Source: Cycloclasticus sp. symbiont of Bathymodiolus heckerae
Lineage (GTDB): Bacteria; Pseudomonadota; Gammaproteobacteria; Methylococcales; Cycloclasticaceae
Length of the DNA: 64,000 nucleotides
Reading direction: 5' to 3'
Assembly: GCA_002101235.1 (NCBI GenBank)
Contig: LWTL01000118.1
Span: 1-64,000, forward strand
The notes below the pieces were generated by a model. That model saw only the letters and a list, made by a program, of their open reading frames with translations. It was not told the DNA's origin and searched no databases. The stretch's first letter is position 1. Each line of letters starts with the position of its first letter. This document shows positions 48,582 through 58,419 of the stretch, one piece after another. The position numbers and the translations under genes are program-made.

Positions 48582-48853
48582 GCTTAAACATCGAACAGGC
48601 GTTTAAACTATCCCCAACATACCGCTTACAATGGGAAGAAGCACAAAACATGTTTGTTTTGCTCTACCCCGAGGGACTGATTGAGCTAAACCAAAGCTCC
48701 GCAGAAATACTGCAAGTCTGCGACGGTCAAAACACACAGGCGAACATCGTCACACTCTTGGAAAAAAAATTCTCCGTCTCTGGACTTGAAGGCGACATCA
48801 ACAACTTTTTAAATACGGCATTAGGCAATGGCTGGATCACTCAAAGCGCCTAG
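48578..48853 (+). CDS. pqqD: PqqA-binding chaperone PqqD
   Basis: A 91-residue RiPP recognition element that presents PqqA to Pqq[22 protein letters not shown] and [20 protein letters not shown] are typical. It overlaps pqqE by 26 bp in a different frame, which argues for tight coupling of the two partners. Confidence 0.95.
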   Translation: MSLNIEQAFKLSPTYRLQWEEAQNMFVLLYPEGLIELNQSSAEILQVCDGQNTQANIVTLLEKKFSVSGLEGDINNFLNTALGNGWITQSA

Positions 48854-49937
48854 CCCGCCACGTTGGTTACTGGCAGAACTCACGTACTCGTGCCCTTTAC
48901 AGTGCCCGTATTGCTCTAACCCTCTCGACTATACAAACTTCAGCAAAGAGCTCAATACCGAAGAGTGGAAACGCGTGCTTAAACAATCACGTGAAATGGG
49001 CGCAGTACAACTCGGCTTTTCCGGTGGCGAACCTCTGGTTAGAAAAGACCTGACGGAACTCGTTCGCTACTCACACGATTTAGGTTATTACATCAATTTA
49101 ATTACATCCGGCTACAACATGGATGAAGCTAGAATTATAGAACTAAAAGAAGCCGGACTCGACCACATTCAAATTAGCCTACAAGCCAGCTCAAAAGAAC
49201 TGAATGACTTTATAGCCGGCACTGAAAGCTTCGAACACAAAAAAATTGTTGCCAAACTGATTAAAAAACACGGCTACCCCATGGTTTTGTGCGTGGTATT
49301 ACACCGCGAAAACATCCATCAAATGAAAGACATTTTGGAAATGGCCATTGAACTCGGCGCAGACTTTGTAGAGCTCGCCAACACGCAGTATTACGGCTGG
49401 GCGCATCATAACCGCGACCAATTAATGCCCACGCAAGAGCAGCTAAAAAAAGCCGAAGCAATAGCTGAGGAATATCAAAAGTCACAAGCCGGCAAAATGA
49501 AAATTTACTACGTGATTCCTGATTATTACGAGAACCGTCCAAAAGCCTGCATGAACGGCTGGGGAACAACCTTTTTAACCATAGCACCCGATGGCCTAGC
49601 ACTACCCTGTCACTCTGCGCGACAACTACCCAACTTTGATTGCCCTAGTGTACGAGACCATTCCATTAGTGAAATTTGGAACGAGTCCAACGCCTTCAAC
49701 TATTTCCGTGGCGATGATTGGATGAAAGAACCATGCAGAAGTTGCCCTGAAAAAGATAAAGACTTTGGCGGCTGTCATTGCCAAGCATTTTTACTAACCG
49801 GTGACGCAACCAACGCTGATCCAGTATGTGATTTATCGCCACATCACAACGTAGTGATAGAAGCGATTGAACAAGCCGCAGCGCCTTCAGAAAAACCGTT
49901 AGTCTTCAGAAATAGTAAAAACTCCAAAGCGCTTTAG
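48828..49937 (+). CDS. pqqE: PqqA peptide cyclase PqqE (radical SAM)
   Basis: Forms the carbon-carbon link between Glu and Tyr of PqqA. The 369 residues begin near [20 protein letters not shown], where CPLQCPYC is the C-x3-C-x2-C site, followed by [14 protein letters not shown]. The C-terminal SPASM-type region has cysteines in [32 protein letters not shown] and DPVCDLSP. It closes the pqqABCDE operon and converges on the MerB-like gene. Confidence 0.97.
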   Translation: MAGSLKAPSPPRWLLAELTYSCPLQCPYCSNPLDYTNFSKELNTEEWKRVLKQSREMGAVQLGFSGGEPLVRKDLTELVRYSHDLGYYINLITSGYNMDEARIIELKEAGLDHIQISLQASSKELNDFIAGTESFEHKKIVAKLIKKHGYPMVLCVVLHRENIHQMKDILEMAIELGADFVELANTQYYGWAHHNRDQLMPTQEQLKKAEAIAEEYQKSQAGKMKIYYVIPDYYENRPKACMNGWGTTFLTIAPDGLALPCHSARQLPNFDCPSVRDHSISEIWNESNAFNYFRGDDWMKEPCRSCPEKDKDFGGCHCQAFLLTGDATNADPVCDLSPHHNVVIEAIEQAAAPSEKPLVFRNSKNSKAL

Positions 49938-49956
49938 AGTTAGCTCCGTCTATTAT

Positions 49957-50607
49957 TCAAGTTAACAAAGGTTTGAAAAATAGACTAGCGAATTGAACCG
50001 CCTCATTTAGCGCAAATACTTCTCGATCTTTAACTTCAGCACTCTGCCATCCTTCAGCCGTTTGCTTGTTGATAAGAAACACCATCTCTAAACACAAGCT
50101 ATCGGCACAGTTCAACGTCATATCCACCGCACTCCAAGTAATGCCGATATGCACATCGTTAACATCCTCTAGATTTTGAACAGCCCCTCGCCGCATTTCT
50201 ATGAGCACTGGTTTATCGGTCACCTGACAAGTAGATGTAACCACCGTAGACTCATCGAATAATGGGGCCACCGCTAACGCATCTAAAGCGCACATAGCGT
50301 AGACCCTGTATCCGTTAATTAAAACCGAGTGTTTACGTTTCTGCGTAGAAAATGGGTAGATTCCCGTCAACTCACCAGATTGAGACAGCACCACCAACTC
50401 ACGTTCAGAAAGCTCATTCAGCGCTTCTGGAACATTGCTCACGAAAGCTGCCATTTCCTCTTTCAATAAAGCGCGACCATTGGCAACAAACGAGCGAAGT
50501 ATCTGCTGATGAAGCTCTTTTAGTGCAGGGTCGCATTCATGCTGGCTCTTTATCAGCGGTAAAATATTGGTTAAACGCTCTAAAGCATTTTCAAGTTTAC
50601 CCGTCAT
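49957..50607 (-). CDS. MerB-like (alkylmercury lyase family) protein
   Basis: A 216-residue protein. The central part GYRVYAMCALDALAVAPLF aligns with the MerB active-site region (cysteine and aspartate three residues apart, like C96 and D99), STCQVTDKPV with its SHC segment, and ADSLCLEMVFLI with the second catalytic cysteine region (C159). The N-terminal helical part and YPFSTQKRKHSV also fit the family. No merA, merR or merT is nearby, so mercury resistance is not certain; a divergent role is possible. It faces pqqE across 19 bp. Confidence 0.75.
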   Translation of the reverse strand: MTGKLENALERLTNILPLIKSQHECDPALKELHQQILRSFVANGRALLKEEMAAFVSNVPEALNELSERELVVLSQSGELTGIYPFSTQKRKHSVLINGYRVYAMCALDALAVAPLFDESTVVTSTCQVTDKPVLIEMRRGAVQNLEDVNDVHIGITWSAVDMTLNCADSLCLEMVFLINKQTAEGWQSAEVKDREVFALNEAVQFASLFFKPLLT

Positions 50608-50633
50608 TATTCACAAAAACGCCAACCATTATT

Positions 50634-52217
50634 TTACCAACTCTCAGATGAAGCACGCTGCCAAACCTTTCGCCACCTTTCAGGAATCCCCGCGTTTGAC
50701 AGCAAGCAACCCTCTTCAATAAGCGGATACACCTCAGAATACGTACTCACTTCTTTAGCACTTAATCGGCGGTTAATATGCCACGGTTGAAGACCATCTA
50801 AATGTTCCAAACCAGCAGCGGCTACTAATTCCATCATATTGTGTATGGTTGCCTCGTGATAATTAGCGACCCTTTTCGACTTATCTTCTACATCTAATTG
50901 GTTAAAACGCGCAGGATTTTGCGTAGCAATACCTGTTGGGCAATTATCTTCATTACAATGCCGCGCCTGTATGCAGCCTAAAGCAAACATCATGGCACGT
51001 GCTGCATTAACCGTATCAGCACCCAATGCGAGCAACCGTAAAATATCAAAAGCAGACATAGCCTTTCCCGACGCAATCAGCCGTATTTTTTTGCGTAAGC
51101 CTACGCCAATCAACGCATTATCAACAAACAGTAAGGCATCACGTAACGGCATACCCACTGAATTTGTCAGTTCTAATGGCGCTGCACCTGTGCCGCCTTC
51201 ACTGCCATCGATGGTAATAAAGTCAGGCGTAATACCTGTCTCAACCATCGCTTTACAGATAGACAGAAACTCAGACCTTCGACCAATACACAGTTTAAAA
51301 CCAACCGGCTTACCACCAGATAATTCGCGCAATGTCCGCACAAATTCTAATAAGCCAATCGGTGAATCAAACGCTGAATGAGCCGGAGGAGAAATAACGC
51401 TTTTACCCAATGGAACGTGGCGAATGTCAGCAATTTCTTGTGTCACCTTAGCCGCCGGTAAAATACCCCCATGACCTGGCTTTGCGCCTTGGGATAGTTT
51501 TATTTCAATCATCTTAACAACGCTTTGTTTCGATTTTTCAGCAAACAACGTTTCCTCAAAATTGCCTTCATCATCGCGGCAACCAAAGTAGCCTGTACCA
51601 ATTTGCCAGATTAAATCGCCACCATGCTTTAAATGATATGGGCTAATGCTTCCCTCGCCCGTGTTGTGTGCAAAGCCGCCTATTTTTGCACCTTTGTTCA
51701 GAGCCATAATGGCATTCTGGCTCAGTGCGCCATAGCTCATGGCTGATATATTCAGCGGCGACGCATCGTACGGTTGGCTACACTGTCCCTCGCCAAAGCG
51801 AATTCGTGGGTTTTTTTCATGCCCTGACTTTGGTGCTAACGAATGATTAATCCATTCATAACCATTTTCATATACATCAAACTGCGTCCCAAAGGGACGC
51901 GTATCCCGCTGCCCCTTCGCTCTTTGGTAAACCAACGATCGGTATTCACGGCTAATCGGCTGGCCATTAGTATTACTTTCAACAAAATATTGCTGAATTT
52001 CAGGCCGTATTGATTCAAAGAAAAAACGTAGATGTCCCACCACAGGGTACAGCCGTAAAATAGTTCGTTTCCGCTGTAGCATATCCACAACGCCCAGCGC
52101 CGTTAGCGGCAAGGTAATAACAAAAACCCAAAGTAAAGCTGGCCAAAAATAACTTATTGCAAAAATAACGACCGGTGACGCCACCGCGAAAATAGTAAAT
52201 TGTTTCCTTGCAAGCAT
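50634..52217 (-). CDS. FMN-binding glutamate-synthase-family oxidoreductase
   Basis: A 527-residue protein with two N-terminal hydrophobic segments (FAVASPVVIFAISYFWPALL, WVFVITLPLTALGVVDML). These precede a glutamate synthase FMN/iron-sulfur domain: NISAMSYGALSQNAIMALNKG, GGFAHNTGEGSIS, KPGHGGILPAAKV, DGSEGGTGAAPLE, and the cluster cysteines in HCNEDNCPTGIATQNP. It lacks the amidotransferase domain, so it is not a complete GltB. Related stand-alone proteins include methylamine-glutamate methyltransferase subunits and proteins of unknown reaction. Confidence 0.85.
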   Translation of the reverse strand: MLARKQFTIFAVASPVVIFAISYFWPALLWVFVITLPLTALGVVDMLQRKRTILRLYPVVGHLRFFFESIRPEIQQYFVESNTNGQPISREYRSLVYQRAKGQRDTRPFGTQFDVYENGYEWINHSLAPKSGHEKNPRIRFGEGQCSQPYDASPLNISAMSYGALSQNAIMALNKGAKIGGFAHNTGEGSISPYHLKHGGDLIWQIGTGYFGCRDDEGNFEETLFAEKSKQSVVKMIEIKLSQGAKPGHGGILPAAKVTQEIADIRHVPLGKSVISPPAHSAFDSPIGLLEFVRTLRELSGGKPVGFKLCIGRRSEFLSICKAMVETGITPDFITIDGSEGGTGAAPLELTNSVGMPLRDALLFVDNALIGVGLRKKIRLIASGKAMSAFDILRLLALGADTVNAARAMMFALGCIQARHCNEDNCPTGIATQNPARFNQLDVEDKSKRVANYHEATIHNMMELVAAAGLEHLDGLQPWHINRRLSAKEVSTYSEVYPLIEEGCLLSNAGIPERWRKVWQRASSESW

Positions 52218-52304
52218 ATCTACACCCTAAAATTAAATGAAGCTAACTTAGCTAATTTTTTTGCACCCACCTAAATAGCGTAAGGCATTACTCAACTCAT
52301 CTTG

Positions 52305-53246
52305 TTACAACATATCGTCCGCAGCACCCACTAGTGCATCAATCATCTCATCACCATGCGCTAAATGTGTGGCGTTTGGCAACACCACAAATTGCGCTTT
52401 CGGCAACGCTTGCGCCAAGGTAAATGACGACTCTATGGGACACATAAAATCTTTTTTTCCATGAATAATCGTACACGGTAATTCCTGCAACCGAACCGTA
52501 TTTTTTAAAATATAGTTTGCTTCAATAAAGTAATTATTCATTGCGTAATGCGTTTCTATTCGCGCTTGTGCAATCGCTTTTTCAGACACATCACCGTTTA
52601 ACTCATCCGCATTAAAATCATCACCTAATACCACAGCACCACCCCATGCATCCCATTCACGCGTGGTTTCTTGGCGTATTTCATCATCGTCAATACTTAG
52701 ACGGTTGTAATACGCCGCCAATACATTTTTACGCTCATTCGTTGAGATATGCTGTGTAAATCGCAACCATGCCTTGGGAAATAAACGGCTAGCACCGTCC
52801 TTTAAAAACCAGTCTGCATCTTTTGATCGCGCTAAAAACGTGCCACGTAAAACCAACCCCAATGTTTTTTGAACATATTGCTGCGCATACAACAACGCCA
52901 GTGTTGCACCCCACGAACCGCCAAACAACAGCCATTGCTCAATGCCAAGCGTTTCACGAATACGCTCCATATCCGCTATTAAATGATGCGTTGTATTATT
53001 CTTTAAACGCCCTAATGGTTTGGAACGCCCTGCACCGCGTTGGTCCATTAAAATAACGTGATACTTTTCAGGGTTAAAAAAACATCGGTGATGATCTTTA
53101 CAACTAGACCCTGGCCCGCCGTGTAAAAAAATCACCGGAACACCGTTAGGGTTACCCACTTGCTCAACATACACTTCATGACCATCGCCCATGTCTAACC
53201 ATTGCGAGGCGAAAGGTTCTATACTCGGATACAATTTTTTCAACAT
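52305..53246 (-). CDS. pip: proline iminopeptidase (peptidase S33)
   Basis: An alpha/beta hydrolase of 313 residues that releases N-terminal proline. Segments VIFLHGGPGSSCKDHHRCFF (oxyanion HGGPG), LMDQRGAGRS, the nucleophile LFGGSWGATLALLYAQ, the aspartate near GKKDFMCP and the histidine in NATHLAHGDE are present. It is divergent from thiO. Confidence 0.93.
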   Translation of the reverse strand: MLKKLYPSIEPFASQWLDMGDGHEVYVEQVGNPNGVPVIFLHGGPGSSCKDHHRCFFNPEKYHVILMDQRGAGRSKPLGRLKNNTTHHLIADMERIRETLGIEQWLLFGGSWGATLALLYAQQYVQKTLGLVLRGTFLARSKDADWFLKDGASRLFPKAWLRFTQHISTNERKNVLAAYYNRLSIDDDEIRQETTREWDAWGGAVVLGDDFNADELNGDVSEKAIAQARIETHYAMNNYFIEANYILKNTVRLQELPCTIIHGKKDFMCPIESSFTLAQALPKAQFVVLPNATHLAHGDEMIDALVGAADDML

Positions 53247-53322
53247 GAAATAAGTCTGACAAGGATCAATAATTAGCCTTATAGACTACGCTATACTAAC
53301 GTTTTTTCAAACTCCCTAAAGA

Positions 53323-54411
53323 ATGTTCGATTTTGTCATTATTGGTGGCGGTATTATCGGTTTACTAACCGCTAAAGAGCTGCAAAACAATGGCGCAAAT
53401 GTTGCCATTATTGAAAAGAGCAGCGTAGGGCAACAAGCAACGTGGGCGGCTGGCGGTATCTTATCGCCGATGCGTCCTTGGCATTATTGTGATGCTGTTA
53501 ATGCCATTAGCTCTATCAGCCAATCCATTTACCAACAGCTATCTAACGAGCTATTGGAAGAAACGGGCATAGACCCGCAATGGGTATTGTCGGGCATGTT
53601 GATACTTAACGATGATGATATGGCATCGGCCATTAACTGGTGTAAGGCTAATGATGATAGCCACACATTATTATCCACTGCCGAGCTTGCAACACAATTT
53701 AGCCATTTAAAAACGTTACATGAACCCGCATTATTACGCCCCAATGTAGCGACGATTAAGCCACATAAATTACTTGCCGCATTAACCGACTATTTAACCC
53801 GAAAAGGCGTTACTTTTTTCAATAATCATGCACGTCTTTTAGTAGACAACAAAAACACAGTAACCGCAGTGCAACTAAACAACCGTGCCGTTAAAGCAGA
53901 ACAATACATTATTTGTGGTGGCGCATGGAGCAGCCAACTTATACCCAGCAGCGTTGAACAACCCGATATTAGCCCCGTTAAAGGACAGATGATTTGCTTC
54001 CCACCCACGCATATTCCAAGCCTTTGCATGGTGATGGATGGCAATCGCTATATCATCCCCAGAAAAGATGGCCGTGTTGTTGTAGGTAGCACACGTGAAC
54101 ACACCGGCTTTGATGCAAACACCACGCAACAAGCCTTTAATGAACTACGCGACTTTGCGCAGCAACTTTACCCAGCTCTTACCGATGTTGAACCCGATAC
54201 GCATTGGGCAGGGTTAAGACCCGCCACACCCAACAGTATTCCCTATATTTGCCGTGTAGAGCCTTATAAAAACCTAAGTTTAAACGCTGGGCATTATCGA
54301 AATGGCATCGTTACTGCCCCCGCCAGTGCACAACTTATGGCTGATATTTTATTAAATAAGAAGTCACACTTAGACCCTAATCCATACAAAATAACGCGCC
54401 AAACGTCATGA
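53323..54411 (+). CDS. thiO: FAD-dependent glycine oxidase ThiO
   Basis: A DAO-family flavoprotein of 362 residues; ThiO oxidises glycine to the imine used for the thiazole of thiamine. FVIIGGGIIGLLTAKELQNNG binds FAD, ATWAAGGILSPMRPW is the thiO signature, and GRVVVGSTREHTGFD and TPNSIPYICRVE follow. No other thi genes are adjacent, so a general amino-acid oxidase role is possible. The stop overlaps the next start (ATGA). Confidence 0.88.
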   Translation: MFDFVIIGGGIIGLLTAKELQNNGANVAIIEKSSVGQQATWAAGGILSPMRPWHYCDAVNAISSISQSIYQQLSNELLEETGIDPQWVLSGMLILNDDDMASAINWCKANDDSHTLLSTAELATQFSHLKTLHEPALLRPNVATIKPHKLLAALTDYLTRKGVTFFNNHARLLVDNKNTVTAVQLNNRAVKAEQYIICGGAWSSQLIPSSVEQPDISPVKGQMICFPPTHIPSLCMVMDGNRYIIPRKDGRVVVGSTREHTGFDANTTQQAFNELRDFAQQLYPALTDVEPDTHWAGLRPATPNSIPYICRVEPYKNLSLNAGHYRNGIVTAPASAQLMADILLNKKSHLDPNPYKITRQTS

Positions 54412-54611
54412 ATACGACAATAAACGAAAAAGAATGCCCTTTATGTAAAGAGCTTAATCACTGTATGGTTAATTCAAGCGAGCCCTGCTGGTGTATTGAT
54501 AAGAGCTTCCCTCAGACGCTGGTTGATTCAGTTAAACCTGAGCTAAAAAACAAAGCATGTATTTGTGCCCGTTGCGCTGACTTACATAACAGCACGTTGA
54601 AAGAACCATAA
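54408..54611 (+). CDS. cysteine-rich CWC-family small protein
   Basis: A 67-residue protein with paired cysteines: EKECPLCKELNHCMV, SSEPCWCIDKSFP and NKACICARCADLH. The CWC motif and probable zinc binding define the family; the function is unknown. It overlaps thiO by 4 bp, so it is translationally coupled to it. Confidence 0.85.
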   Translation: MNTTINEKECPLCKELNHCMVNSSEPCWCIDKSFPQTLVDSVKPELKNKACICARCADLHNSTLKEP

Positions 54612-54625
54612 ACTTTCCGGCCGCT

Positions 54626-55612
54626 TCAACCAGTTTCATTCTCTATAAAAAATGGAATTCTTGTTTCTAGCCAATAGTTGAGCTGTCCATTTTTTGCTTT
54701 AGAAATAAACCCTACATGCCCACCTTTTTCGGTTACTTCTAGTTGTGTACTGGCTGATATTTCAGTCAATTTAGGTATCACACTGGGTGTTAGGAAAGGG
54801 TCATCCAATGCTTGAATAAGCAGTGTTTTATTTTTAATGTTTTTGAGCTTCGCGATGCAGCTGCTTTTTTTGTAATAGTCATGTACATCATCAAAGCCAT
54901 GCAAGCGCGCTACAACATCGTTATCAAATTCCCAAAATGATTTGATGTGGTTTATGTTGCCAAGGTCTTCAAGTTTTTTTGCTTCAACCAATAAGTTGTT
55001 TGCGTTAAAAAACGTTATTTTATTCGCTAATTTCTCTTTCATTTCACTGATCAAATGATAGCGATAAATACGGGACATACCTTGATCAACCTTATCCGCG
55101 CAGTTGCTGAGTTTAAACGGTACAGATACGGCAACAGAGCCACTGAGTTCTAATGTATCCGCTTTTTCACTCAACCAATTAAGCATGATGTTACCGCCTA
55201 ATGAAAAACCAACGCTGTACAGCGACATTGCAGGGGCTTTACTTCGAATAGCTTGGTAGAGTTGATCAATGTCATCAGTGAACCCTGCGTGGTAGCTACC
55301 GGCTTTTAAATTAGATTCTCCACTACAGGCTCTAAAGTTTAATGCGGCGGTTGTGTAACCTTGCTGATCTAACGCTTGCTGCAAGCCTAATATATAACGT
55401 GAGCTAGAACTGCCTGTTAAGCCATGAATGAGAATGACTGTACCTTTCTCGCCGCTTCCATACCAATCCACATCAAAAAAGTCACCGTCTGGCGTGTTGA
55501 AACGTTCACGCGTTCTATATAAAATTGGGGGCTTTCTAAAAGCGAATGGCCATAACGTTTGCATATGCGCATTGCCTAACCATTTTGCAGGAACAAAAGT
55601 GGAACGAGCCAT
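54626..55612 (-). CDS. YheT-type alpha/beta hydrolase
   Basis: A 328-residue hydrolase. PAKWLGNAHMQTLWPF at the N-terminus, VILIHGLTGSSSSRYILGLQ, LNFRACSGESN, the nucleophile SVGFSLGGNIMLNWLSE, ALDDPFLTP and the histidine in EKGGHVGFI match the YheT/Abhydrolase-4 family. The substrate is unknown. It overlaps msrQ by one base on the same strand. Confidence 0.9.
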   Translation of the reverse strand: MARSTFVPAKWLGNAHMQTLWPFAFRKPPILYRTRERFNTPDGDFFDVDWYGSGEKGTVILIHGLTGSSSSRYILGLQQALDQQGYTTAALNFRACSGESNLKAGSYHAGFTDDIDQLYQAIRSKAPAMSLYSVGFSLGGNIMLNWLSEKADTLELSGSVAVSVPFKLSNCADKVDQGMSRIYRYHLISEMKEKLANKITFFNANNLLVEAKKLEDLGNINHIKSFWEFDNDVVARLHGFDDVHDYYKKSSCIAKLKNIKNKTLLIQALDDPFLTPSVIPKLTEISASTQLEVTEKGGHVGFISKAKNGQLNYWLETRIPFFIENETG

Positions 55613-56235
55613 TAAGCAACCTTTACCTTAGCTACGAAAAACTCTTTAATCACATTCCACCTGAACGCTAATAAAACCACCAAAAGTACGGCATAGATGA
55701 CTGGCTCGCTGTAGTCTAATTTTGTTAGCCAAAAGAAGTGTACAACGCCCATAACAGCAATGAGGTAAATAAGTTTATGTAGGGTAAACCAGCTGCTCCC
55801 CATTCGACGCATCATACCTATCGTTGAGGTTACTGCTAAAGCAAGCAGCATGCTGTAGGCCAGCAAACCTAAAATAATATAGGGGCTTTCGGGAACATCT
55901 TCCAACATATTGTCGATGTTTAATGACTGGTCCAATACTAACCAAACAAGCAAGTGCATGCTGGCATAAAAGAACGTGAACAAGCCAAGCATACGGCGAA
56001 AACGTATCGGCAAGGATGAGCCAAACATACGCTGCAAAGGTGTCATCGTTAGCGTTATGAGCAAAAAACGAATTGTCCAATCACCCGTTCTAAAGTGTAG
56101 CGTTTGAATAGGGTCCGCACCTAATAAGTTATTAACTGCATCCAAAATAATAAGACTAATCGGCAACAAACACACTGCAAAAACAACTGTTTTTAAAATA
56201 CCTAATTGAACTTTAGAAAGTCGTTTTCTTGCCAC
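55612..56235 (-). CDS. msrQ: heme-binding membrane subunit MsrQ
   Basis: A six-helix b-type haem protein of 207 residues that feeds electrons to MsrP. DWTIRFLLITLTMTPLQRMFG, RRMLGLFTFFYASMHLLVWL (haem histidine) and WFTLHKLIYLIAVMGVVHFFW are the ferric-reductase-like helices. It starts 13 bp after msrP in the same operon. Confidence 0.94.
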   Translation of the reverse strand: MARKRLSKVQLGILKTVVFAVCLLPISLIILDAVNNLLGADPIQTLHFRTGDWTIRFLLITLTMTPLQRMFGSSLPIRFRRMLGLFTFFYASMHLLVWLVLDQSLNIDNMLEDVPESPYIILGLLAYSMLLALAVTSTIGMMRRMGSSWFTLHKLIYLIAVMGVVHFFWLTKLDYSEPVIYAVLLVVLLAFRWNVIKEFFVAKVKVA

Positions 56236-56248
56236 TTAATATGCGCCT

Positions 56249-57217
56249 TTAAAAGAACCGTTTAAGATCCATGCCTTTATATAAACTGGCAACCTGCTCA
56301 CCATAACCATTAAACATTTCTGTATCGCGTTTAGGTGTAAATAATGGCGCGCCTATCACCCGCTCCCTACTTTGACTCCATCTTGGGTGTGGAACTTGCG
56401 GATTCACATTGGCATAAAAGCCATACTCACGCCCAACTGATTCGTTCCACGTTGTTTTTGGCATATGCTCCATTAACCGAATTTTAACGATAGATTTGAT
56501 ACTTTTGAAACCATACTTCCATGGCACGATTAAACGCAGCGGCGCACCATTTTGATTTGGCATCTCTTCACCGTATAAGCCCGTTGCCATTAATGTGAGT
56601 GGATTCATAGCTTCATCCATTCTTAAACCTTCAGTATATGGCCATTTCAGTGATCGACTCTTTTGGCCTGGCATTTGTTCAGGGTCGTATAGCGTTGTAA
56701 ATTCAACATACTTTGCTTTTGATGTTGGCTCCATTTGTTTAATTAAATTAGCCAGTGAAAAGCCAACCCAAGGAACAACCATTGACCACGCCTCTACGCA
56801 GCGCAAACGGTAAATGCGCTCTTCTAACTGTTGGCGCTTTAGAATGTCTTCCAAATCGTACACGCCTGGTTTACCCACTTCACCTTCAACGGTCACGCTC
56901 CATGGCTTTGTTTTTAGCAAATGCGCATTAACTGCTGGGTCACCTTTGGCTGTGCCAAATTCATAGAAATTGTTATACGTCGTCACGTATTCATACGGCG
57001 TTGTTGGAACATCAATAGACAACGGACTTTTTTTAACACCTTCAATTTTATTACCTGCCCACAAAGTGCTAGGTGCTAAACCACCTGCCAACATTGCTGT
57101 AGAGCTTTGCAATAAAAACTTCCGACGCGAGGCTGAAATTAATGCTCGACTGTTATCAAAATCGGCTCTTGGTGTTACATCATTCTCGCTAATAAGAGCT
57201 GGTTTCTTAATGATCAT
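56249..57217 (-). CDS. msrP: periplasmic methionine sulfoxide reductase MsrP
   Basis: A molybdenum enzyme of 322 residues that repairs oxidised methionine in periplasmic proteins. An N-terminal Tat signal ([20 protein letters not shown]) is followed by [20 protein letters not shown], the Mo-ligand cysteine in [15 protein letters not shown], and [20 protein letters not shown]. The product needs molybdopterin and Tat export. It is divergent from greB. Confidence 0.96.
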   Translation of the reverse strand: MIIKKPALISENDVTPRADFDNSRALISASRRKFLLQSSTAMLAGGLAPSTLWAGNKIEGVKKSPLSIDVPTTPYEYVTTYNNFYEFGTAKGDPAVNAHLLKTKPWSVTVEGEVGKPGVYDLEDILKRQQLEERIYRLRCVEAWSMVVPWVGFSLANLIKQMEPTSKAKYVEFTTLYDPEQMPGQKSRSLKWPYTEGLRMDEAMNPLTLMATGLYGEEMPNQNGAPLRLIVPWKYGFKSIKSIVKIRLMEHMPKTTWNESVGREYGFYANVNPQVPHPRWSQSRERVIGAPLFTPKRDTEMFNGYGEQVASLYKGMDLKRFF

Positions 57218-57371
57218 TTTTGTCCCTGTTTTCTCATTGTCCCACCTGTAGACCTTATCTTATCGCAAATGCTTTCAGCCATAAGAAAATGAAGCGTGTG
57301 CTTTGCTTTTTACTACTTAATAATCCTAAATATCGTTATCATTGGCATACTCTCATTTATTCAATAGCAGC

Positions 57372-57866
57372 ATGGGCCGTTACCGACCACCCGCACCGCC
57401 AAAATCACCGTACATCACTAAAAAAGGTTTTGAGGCGCTTCAAAATGAAGAAAAAAACTTATGGCTGAAACGACGTGAGGTTGTCTCTGCCTTATCCGCT
57501 GCTGCCGCTGAAGGCGATCGCTCTGAAAACGCAGAATACATCTACCGCAAGAAAGAATTACGGGGGCTCGATTGGCGCATTCGTTACTTACAAAAACGCT
57601 TACCCAACCTTAAAGTTGTTGTTGAAAAACCGAGCCACCTTGACCGAGTTTTCTTTTCCGCTCTTATTACTTTAGAAGACGATACAGGTAACGAAATAAC
57701 GTACCGTATCGTTGGTCCAGATGAAATTGACCACCACACTCATTACATCAGCATGGATTCACCCGTTGCGAAGGCTTTATTTAAAAAGCACTTAGATGAC
57801 GACGTAAGCGTTACCACACCTGCCGGTAAAATCCACTACATCATTACTGATATTCAATATGAATGA
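57372..57866 (+). CDS. greB: transcription elongation factor GreB
   Basis: Stimulates transcript cleavage in backtracked RNA polymerase. The ATG at 57372 ([19 protein letters not shown]) is preferred to 57342 and gives 164 residues. The acidic coiled-coil tip reads [21 protein letters not shown], and the C-terminal FKBP-like domain contains RIVGPDEID and [16 protein letters not shown]. It overlaps the YchJ gene by 8 bp. Confidence 0.95.
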   Translation: MGRYRPPAPPKSPYITKKGFEALQNEEKNLWLKRREVVSALSAAAAEGDRSENAEYIYRKKELRGLDWRIRYLQKRLPNLKVVVEKPSHLDRVFFSALITLEDDTGNEITYRIVGPDEIDHHTHYISMDSPVAKALFKKHLDDDVSVTTPAGKIHYIITDIQYE

Positions 57867-58365
57867 TTCACATTGTCGATGTGGCTCACTGAAGCCTTTA
57901 GCCCAATGCTGCGAGCCTTTTATTCATGGCTTATCTAACCCAGAAACAGCCGAACAACTCATGCGGTCACGCTTTACCGCATTTACCCTGCATGAGTTTC
58001 AATATTTGATAGACACACACCACCCCAGCAAACGACAAACAACTGACTTACTAGAATTGCAAAGCGGTAGCGACAAAACAACGTGGTTTAAATTAACCAT
58101 TCACCGTATTAAGTTAGGTTTAGCCAATAACGACAAAGGCTTAGTAGAATTTTCAGCATTTTTTAACGAAAACGGACAGTTCTTTGAACTGCGAGAAACG
58201 TCCTCATTTATTAAAGAAGCCGCTCAGTGGCTTTACTTAGAAGGCAATTCACACATCGAACACATTAATTTAAAAATAAAAAGGAATGAACCATGTTGGT
58301 GTTGTAGCGGTAAGAAGTTTAAGCACTGCCATGCACGAATAGAAATAAACGCTATTCAAGCTTGA
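57859..58365 (+). CDS. YchJ-family SEC-C motif protein
   Basis: A 168-residue protein with a metal-binding motif at each end: [19 protein letters not shown] at the N-terminus and [17 protein letters not shown] at the C-terminus (SEC-C type). The middle [21 protein letters not shown] is the YchJ signature with an NTF2-like fold. The function is unknown. It is coupled to greB by overlap. Confidence 0.9.
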   Translation: MNDSHCRCGSLKPLAQCCEPFIHGLSNPETAEQLMRSRFTAFTLHEFQYLIDTHHPSKRQTTDLLELQSGSDKTTWFKLTIHRIKLGLANNDKGLVEFSAFFNENGQFFELRETSSFIKEAAQWLYLEGNSHIEHINLKIKRNEPCWCCSGKKFKHCHARIEINAIQA

Positions 58366-58419
58366 TTACCTTATTTATAGGCGCATAATTAAATCAAGTT
58401 CTGAAAATATATAATAAAA

